Assembly: GCA_003448875.1 (NCBI GenBank)
Contig: DLXG01000134.1
Span: 1-9,254 of the forward strand
From: Anaerolineaceae bacterium
GTDB lineage: Bacteria; Chloroflexota; Anaerolineae; Anaerolineales; Anaerolineaceae
DNA length: 9,254 nt
Direction: 5' to 3'
Notes under the pieces: model-generated
The model's database searches: none
Seen by the model: only the letters and a program-made list of their open reading frames with translations
Told to the model about the DNA's origin: nothing
Part shown: in pieces, positions 6,030-9,254 of the stretch
Numbering within the stretch: position 1 is the stretch's first letter
How the letters are laid out: the number at the start of each line of letters is the position of its first letter
Made by a program: the position numbers and the translations under genes

Positions 6030-7118
6030 ATGGACGTCAAAATTCGTTATCCCAGAAATGTAATTCTGCGCAGGTTAATGACTATGGTCGGCAGGATAAT
6101 CCTGCCGGTATTTGCAAAAGTACAAACTGAGGGTATCAACCGCCTGCCCAAAAAAGGGCCGGCAATCCTGGCAGGCAATCACGAGAATATCATTGAAGTG
6201 ATTTTAATGGCAGTATATTCTCCGGCGGTGGTTGAATTTATCGGGACGGGTGATGTACCCATAGACCCGCGTTTTGCGTGGTTGGCCAATCTGTATCAAT
6301 TTATTCCGGTGAAGCGGGGGAACATTGATCGAACGGCTATTTACACCGCTCTGGAAGTATTAAAAGCCGGCGGAGTAATTGGAATATTTCCGCAGGGAGG
6401 TATTTGGGGAGCGGATATAAAAAGTGGACGAAGCGGAGTTGCTCTCTTGAGTCATCTTTCCGGTGCACCTGTTTATCCAATTGGTTTTGGGGGTTTGAAA
6501 GGTGCCTTTGTGAAGATGATGCGATTTGAAAGGCCACATTTAACTATGCGCGTGGGCAGTCCCTTAAGAATAGATGGCTCATCCATATCCAAAAATGATC
6601 TTGAACAGTTTTCCTCACAGGTAATGGAGAAGATTATTGAATTGCTGCCAGAAGAAGAGCAAAAACGGCATTATAAAAAATATGAAAAATTTGATTTGGA
6701 AATTTATGTGCAGAGTGGCAAGGAGTTATCCTCAATTCCCCTAGCGCATGATAGTGAAATGAGTATTGGGCTGGGTATGTTTTTTCATTATCCAGTTTTA
6801 CTGGATACATTAAAACGAAATATAGGTCTGCCAGTAGGCTGCTTGCAAAATATTGGTAACCCTGTTCCGGCACGGGATGTTGAAAAAGCCATCCAGGCTG
6901 TTTTGGATTATCTGGAGTATGACAACCCAGGTTTTTTCACCTATCGGTTTGGGATGGAAAAAGGGTTGTGGGTCAAACAGGGTCTCCAATCAGCAATCAC
7001 TTTATTATCAGATCACCCAGACGACAGCCAGTTTATCATTATGCCGGTTTATGAATATTCAGAAAATGGCAAGGTAATTACCCTGCGCGGTTCGGATTCG
7101 CTTCACCCTTTGATTTGA
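6030..7118 (+). CDS. PlsC-like glycerolipid acyltransferase with altered motifs and a C-terminal extension
   Basis: Residues about 30-200 form a PlsC/LPLAT domain, which in the family transfers an acyl chain to 1-acylglycerol-3-phosphate or a similar lipid at the inner membrane face. Block I reads N50-H51-E-N-I-I-E56, an HX4E in place of HX4D. Block II is FIPVKRGNID (91-100). Block III is FPQGG (120-124) instead of FPEGT. Block IV is APVYPIGFGG (146-155). Helix 11-30 (VILRRLMTMVGRIILPVFAK) may sit at the membrane. From about 205 to 362 there is an extra domain that I do not recognise, starting with a charged helix (PEEEQKRHYKKYEKF). The altered catalytic acid and Glu-to-Gln change make phospholipid synthesis uncertain; another acyl acceptor or lost activity is possible. 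The ATG at 6030 has no Shine-Dalgarno sequence and sits 10 bp after a hairpin. The ATG at 6078 (residue 17) is an alternative that would lose part of the first helix. The 3' end overlaps the convergent lhgO by 16 bp. Confidence 0.85.
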   Translation: MDVKIRYPRNVILRRLMTMVGRIILPVFAKVQTEGINRLPKKGPAILAGNHENIIEVILMAVYSPAVVEFIGTGDVPIDPRFAWLANLYQFIPVKRGNIDRTAIYTALEVLKAGGVIGIFPQGGIWGADIKSGRSGVALLSHLSGAPVYPIGFGGLKGAFVKMMRFERPHLTMRVGSPLRIDGSSISKNDLEQFSSQVMEKIIELLPEEEQKRHYKKYEKFDLEIYVQSGKELSSIPLAHDSEMSIGLGMFFHYPVLLDTLKRNIGLPVGCLQNIGNPVPARDVEKAIQAVLDYLEYDNPGFFTYRFGMEKGLWVKQGLQSAITLLSDHPDDSQFIIMPVYEYSENGKVITLRGSDSLHPLI

Positions 7119-8344
7119 AGTACATTTTGTTTCAGGTTCAAATTAAAATTGCGGATAGCCATAGAAGCGATTGTGTTACCGATACTTAGTGAGGCGGTTG
7201 CTGCTGGGGAGGGGGCATTGAGGACATGAATCATGCCGGGAGCTTCGACGATGCGAAAATCATCAACCAGTGCGCCATTGGGTTCCAACGCTTGAGCACG
7301 GACACCTGCTCCGCTGCGATGGACATCTTCCATTCCCAATTCAGGTAGTAACCGCTGCAAAGCCGATACAAAAGCCCGTTTTGATAGAGAACGATAAAAT
7401 TCATCAAAGCCCATCTTCCAGTACTTTAAGCCCATTCGCCAGAAGCCGATGAAAGTGGCATAGGTTAATACGTCCGGGATTGAAATGTCGGTTAACTTGT
7501 AGCCCTCGCGCTTGAAAGCCAGAACTGCATTCGGACCGGCTTCTATCCCTCCCGTTACCCTTCGGGTAAAATGAACACCCAAGAACGGAAAGCGCGGATC
7601 GGGAACGGGGTAAATCAGGTTTTTGACCAGATGATGTTTTGCGGGGATGATATCGTAATATTCACCGCGAAATGGAATGATTTGAAGGCCTGGATTTACA
7701 CCACACTTTTTAGCGATTCGATCTGAGTACAGGCCACCGCAATTAATCAAATATCTTGATTTGACTTCACCACTGGTGGTATGGAGAACCAACTCATCTC
7801 CATGGCGGGTTAAGGATTGAAAAGAACTTTTGGTGAAAATTTCTCCACCTTCATTACGGAAAATTTCGGCATATTTTTCTACAACCTGAACATAATCTAC
7901 AATTCCGGTTTGAGGAACATAAATACCTGCCAAACCCGTAGCGTACGGCTCGTATTCTTTGATTTCTTCCGGTGTGAGACGGCGTAAGCCGGTTAAACCG
8001 TTCGCCTGACCGCGTTCCATTAAGGTATCCAGGCGGGGTAACTCCTCCGGTGTTGTGGCGACAATCACTTTTCCACAATTTTCATGGCGAATATTATGTT
8101 CTTGACAAAATTGATATAAGGCTTGTCTACCCTCAACACAATTGCGGGCTTTGAGAGAGCCCGGTTTGTAATAGATGCCCGAATGGATGACGCCGCTATT
8201 ATGGCCAGTTTGATGAGCAGCCAGTTTTTTCTCTGCTTCTAACACCACAATTCTGGCTGAAGTTTGTTTTGAGAGCGCCAGCGCAGTTGCCATGCCGACA
8301 ATCCCACCCCCGATAATCGCAATTTCGAAATCCCTGCCACTCAT
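7103..8344 (-). CDS. lhgO: L-2-hydroxyglutarate oxidase (FAD-dependent, DAO family)
   Basis: LhgO (E. coli YgaF) oxidises (S)-2-hydroxyglutarate to 2-oxoglutarate, passing electrons to the quinone pool or oxygen. It removes a toxic by-product of central metabolism and serves in lysine or glutarate breakdown. The Rossmann FAD site is GGGIVG at residues 12-17 with the ribose-binding Glu E36 (VVLEAE). The family hallmark HQTGHNSGVIHSG follows at 44-56. Further matches are QTGIVDY (145-151), NCGGLYSDRIA (201-211), the flavin-proximal IPFRGEYY (223-230), and a C-terminal FAD loop NAPSPAATASLSIG (376-389). The length of 413 is about normal for the family. The ATG at 8342-8344 is supported by GGGAGG on the minus strand (window 8352-8357). 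It stands alone: the upstream gene on the same strand is 127 bp away and looks unrelated. An internal -10 box and a dyad suggest its own promoter. The main alternative would be another DAO-family oxidase, but the hallmark motifs favour LhgO strongly. Confidence 0.93.
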   Translation of the reverse strand: MSGRDFEIAIIGGGIVGMATALALSKQTSARIVVLEAEKKLAAHQTGHNSGVIHSGIYYKPGSLKARNCVEGRQALYQFCQEHNIRHENCGKVIVATTPEELPRLDTLMERGQANGLTGLRRLTPEEIKEYEPYATGLAGIYVPQTGIVDYVQVVEKYAEIFRNEGGEIFTKSSFQSLTRHGDELVLHTTSGEVKSRYLINCGGLYSDRIAKKCGVNPGLQIIPFRGEYYDIIPAKHHLVKNLIYPVPDPRFPFLGVHFTRRVTGGIEAGPNAVLAFKREGYKLTDISIPDVLTYATFIGFWRMGLKYWKMGFDEFYRSLSKRAFVSALQRLLPELGMEDVHRSGAGVRAQALEPNGALVDDFRIVEAPGMIHVLNAPSPAATASLSIGNTIASMAIRNFNLNLKQNVLQIKG

Positions 8345-8351
8345 ACACCTG

Positions 8352-8357
8352 CCTCCC
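8352..8357 (-). promoter_or_regulatory. Ribosome binding site of lhgO
   Basis: On the minus strand GGGAGG lies 7 nt before the ATG at 8344 and decides that start. Confidence 0.8.
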
Positions 8358-8401
8358 AGAAATTAAGATTTTTGGGTAATGAAGATAGACATTGTTATAA
8401 C

Positions 8402-8438
8402 ATTATACTTCAGCGACAAACTCGGCTTCTTCTCGCTG
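8402..8438 (-). promoter_or_regulatory. Probable lhgO promoter -10 box with an upstream dyad
   Basis: On the minus strand a perfect TATAAT (window 8402-8407) lies 57 bp before the start codon. No -35 of the TTGACA type is found at 16-19 bp spacing. In its place lies an inverted repeat, CAGCGA and TCGCTG (window 8433-8438 and 8411-8416), with 16 bp between the arms, spanning the -35 region. A weak -35 covered by a dyad fits an activator-dependent or repressible promoter. This is inferred from position only. Confidence 0.4.
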
Positions 8439-8471
8439 GTGATGATTTCGGGGTGAAATTTGTGTGATTTC

Positions 8472-9137
8472 TTAATTCAACCAGGCCGATATGTTGGCTT
8501 GATTGGGGGTGGATTTCTTCAGGTGGTTAATGACTGATATTTCACGCCGGTAAAGTCTGGTAAGTTTATAAAGCAAATGAGCGGTTGTTTCGGATTCAAG
8601 TAAATCCTGTTTTTCGTGCAGTGGAATTTGGAGGAGAGAAGCAGCCATATATAACTTTACCAACGGATCTTCCGGTAAATCAAGATGATTTATTTCAACG
8701 TGCAGTTCTTCATCTGAAAGTGAATTGAGGGTTTCTAAATACCGATAGATCCACGGTTGAAAAATGCGTATACCACGGGCAACCGCGATCGTATGTGGTT
8801 CTTCCATTGGATAAATTTCAACAGAACCGGTGAGATAGGGAAGATCATAATTTAGGGAGTGAATTTTAAAGCGTTCCTCACCAATCGTCAGAATATTCAT
8901 CCGCCCGTCATCCAGCCGTTCCGCTTGAATGATATTGGCTGTGCAGCCAATCATGTAAGGTTTCGCCAGAGGGCCCAATGCCTCTAATCCCTGCCGGATC
9001 AGGACCACCCCGAAGGGCTGATTTTCTGAAATGCAACGTTGAATCATCAGGCGGTACCTTGCCTCAAATATGTGAAGAGGCAAGGGCATACCCGGAAATA
9101 AGACCGTATGGAGTGGAAACAAACACAATTCACGCAT
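8472..9137 (-). CDS. Stand-alone Lon substrate-binding (LON N-terminal, PUA-like) domain protein
   Basis: This protein matches the N-terminal substrate-recognition domain of Lon protease (PF02190) without the AAA+ or protease parts. From the chosen ATG, residues 6-32 (LFPLHTVLFPGMPLPLHIFEARYRLMI) are the hallmark, followed by the PUA-like barrel (PFGVVLI, GCTANIIQAERLDDGRMNILTIGEERFKI, to about 110). A helical segment (about 150-200) follows, with LPEDPLVKLYMAASLLQIPLHEKQDLLES, also typical of Lon. The 221-residue length is usual for the single-domain group. The role is unclear; it may bind or hand over unfolded protein, and no protease gene is near. I take the ATG at 9135-9137 because the conserved domain starts right after it (MRELCLFPL). 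A TTG at 9171-9173 would add 12 residues that look non-conserved. Neither start has a good Shine-Dalgarno sequence; a purine-rich GAGAAGAAA lies rather far upstream of the ATG. The family is firm; the exact start is less so. Confidence 0.9.
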   Translation of the reverse strand: MRELCLFPLHTVLFPGMPLPLHIFEARYRLMIQRCISENQPFGVVLIRQGLEALGPLAKPYMIGCTANIIQAERLDDGRMNILTIGEERFKIHSLNYDLPYLTGSVEIYPMEEPHTIAVARGIRIFQPWIYRYLETLNSLSDEELHVEINHLDLPEDPLVKLYMAASLLQIPLHEKQDLLESETTAHLLYKLTRLYRREISVINHLKKSTPNQANISAWLN

Positions 9138-9193
9138 AGTTTTGAATAATTTCTTCTCTAACTTTAAAGCCAATTAAGAATTGTTACCAGTCC

Positions 9194-9221
9194 TTGTATG
9201 AGGTTTCTTGTGAGTTATAAT
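9194..9221 (+). promoter_or_regulatory. Promoter of the gene starting at 9228
   Basis: A perfect -10 box TATAAT (9216-9221) is preceded at 16 bp by TTGTAT (9194-9199), a weak -35 with three of six matches. The expected transcription start, about 7 nt after the -10, falls on or next to the ATG at 9228, so the mRNA would be leaderless. A GTGA-N7-TCAC dyad (9210-9224) surrounds the -10 box. Confidence 0.45.
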
Positions 9222-9227
9222 CACGGT

Positions 9228-9254
9228 ATGGAATATGAAAGACCACACATGGAT
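9228..9254 (+). CDS. Probable start of a plus-strand gene, cut by the window end
   Basis: An ATG at 9228 opens a frame of nine codons (MEYERPHMD) running off the window. It has no Shine-Dalgarno sequence but is placed right after a perfect TATAAT box. It is divergent from the Lon-domain gene, with 90 bp between the start codons. The fragment is too short to identify. Confidence 0.4.

Noticed and set aside
8394..8401. GTTATAAC palindrome upstream of lhgO.
   Set aside because: An 8-bp AT-rich palindrome next to a TATAAT box is expected by chance.
8447..8461. ATTTC/GAAAT hairpin after the Lon-domain gene as a terminator.
   Set aside because: The stem is only 5 bp, AT-rich, and has no T tract on the minus strand.
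9138..9173. Longer start (TTG at 9173) for the Lon-domain protein.
   Set aside because: The extra 12 residues precede the normal family N terminus, TTG is rare, and no Shine-Dalgarno sequence is seen. The ATG at 9137 matches the family start better, though the TTG is not excluded.
9210..9224. GTGA-N7-TCAC as a CRP-like site.
   Set aside because: The CRP spacing is TGTGA-N6-TCACA. The arms here are only 4 bp and surround an AT-rich -10 box, so chance is likely.

Overview
The window looks like bacterial chromosome of moderate GC content, with tightly packed housekeeping and metabolic genes on both strands. I see no IS element, CRISPR array, rRNA or tRNA. The protein set fits a Chloroflexota (Anaerolineae-like) genome: a TypA GTPase, a lipoprotein-type M1 metallopeptidase with a Pro/Thr-rich linker, an LhgO oxidase and a stand-alone Lon-type substrate-binding domain protein. 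Several starts lack a clear Shine-Dalgarno sequence. The phylum is inferred from gene style only, not from a marker comparison.

Layout. (1) 1-3100, plus strand: the 3' nine-tenths of typA overlaps the start of an M1-family metallopeptidase lipoprotein by 14 bp. (2) 3104-3985, minus strand: a DUF2877 (AllH-like) protein ends 3 bp from the peptidase stop, tail to tail. (3) 3986-4335: a 350-bp divergent control region. It holds two related TGTC/GACA dyads, a near-consensus sigma70-type promoter whose -35 lies inside one of the dyads, and a leader of about 270 nt ending in a good intrinsic-terminator hairpin ahead of the next start codon. (4) 4336-5975, plus strand: a two-gene unit, each gene with a strong ribosome binding site, encoding a metal-dependent cyclase-family hydrolase and an unrecognised protein with a weak GNAT-like pattern. 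It ends at a perfect 11-bp hairpin. (5) 6030-7118, plus strand: a PlsC-like acyltransferase with altered catalytic motifs and a C-terminal extension. (6) 7103-8344, minus strand: L-2-hydroxyglutarate oxidase, overlapping the acyltransferase tail to tail by 16 bp. (7) 8472-9137, minus strand: a Lon substrate-binding (PUA-like) domain protein. (8) 9228-9254: the probable first nine codons of a plus-strand gene with a -10 box placed for a leaderless transcript.

How the parts may work together. The cyclase and its partner look like a dedicated, regulated catabolic or detoxification unit. The dyad over the -35 suggests a repressor, possibly of the GntR type, and the leader terminator suggests a second layer of control by attenuation or an RNA element. 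The DUF2877 gene starts on the other side of the same region and may share the operator. The substrate cannot be deduced from the sequence. This control region with the unit it drives is the most interesting part of the window. The remaining genes look like independent housekeeping or salvage functions.
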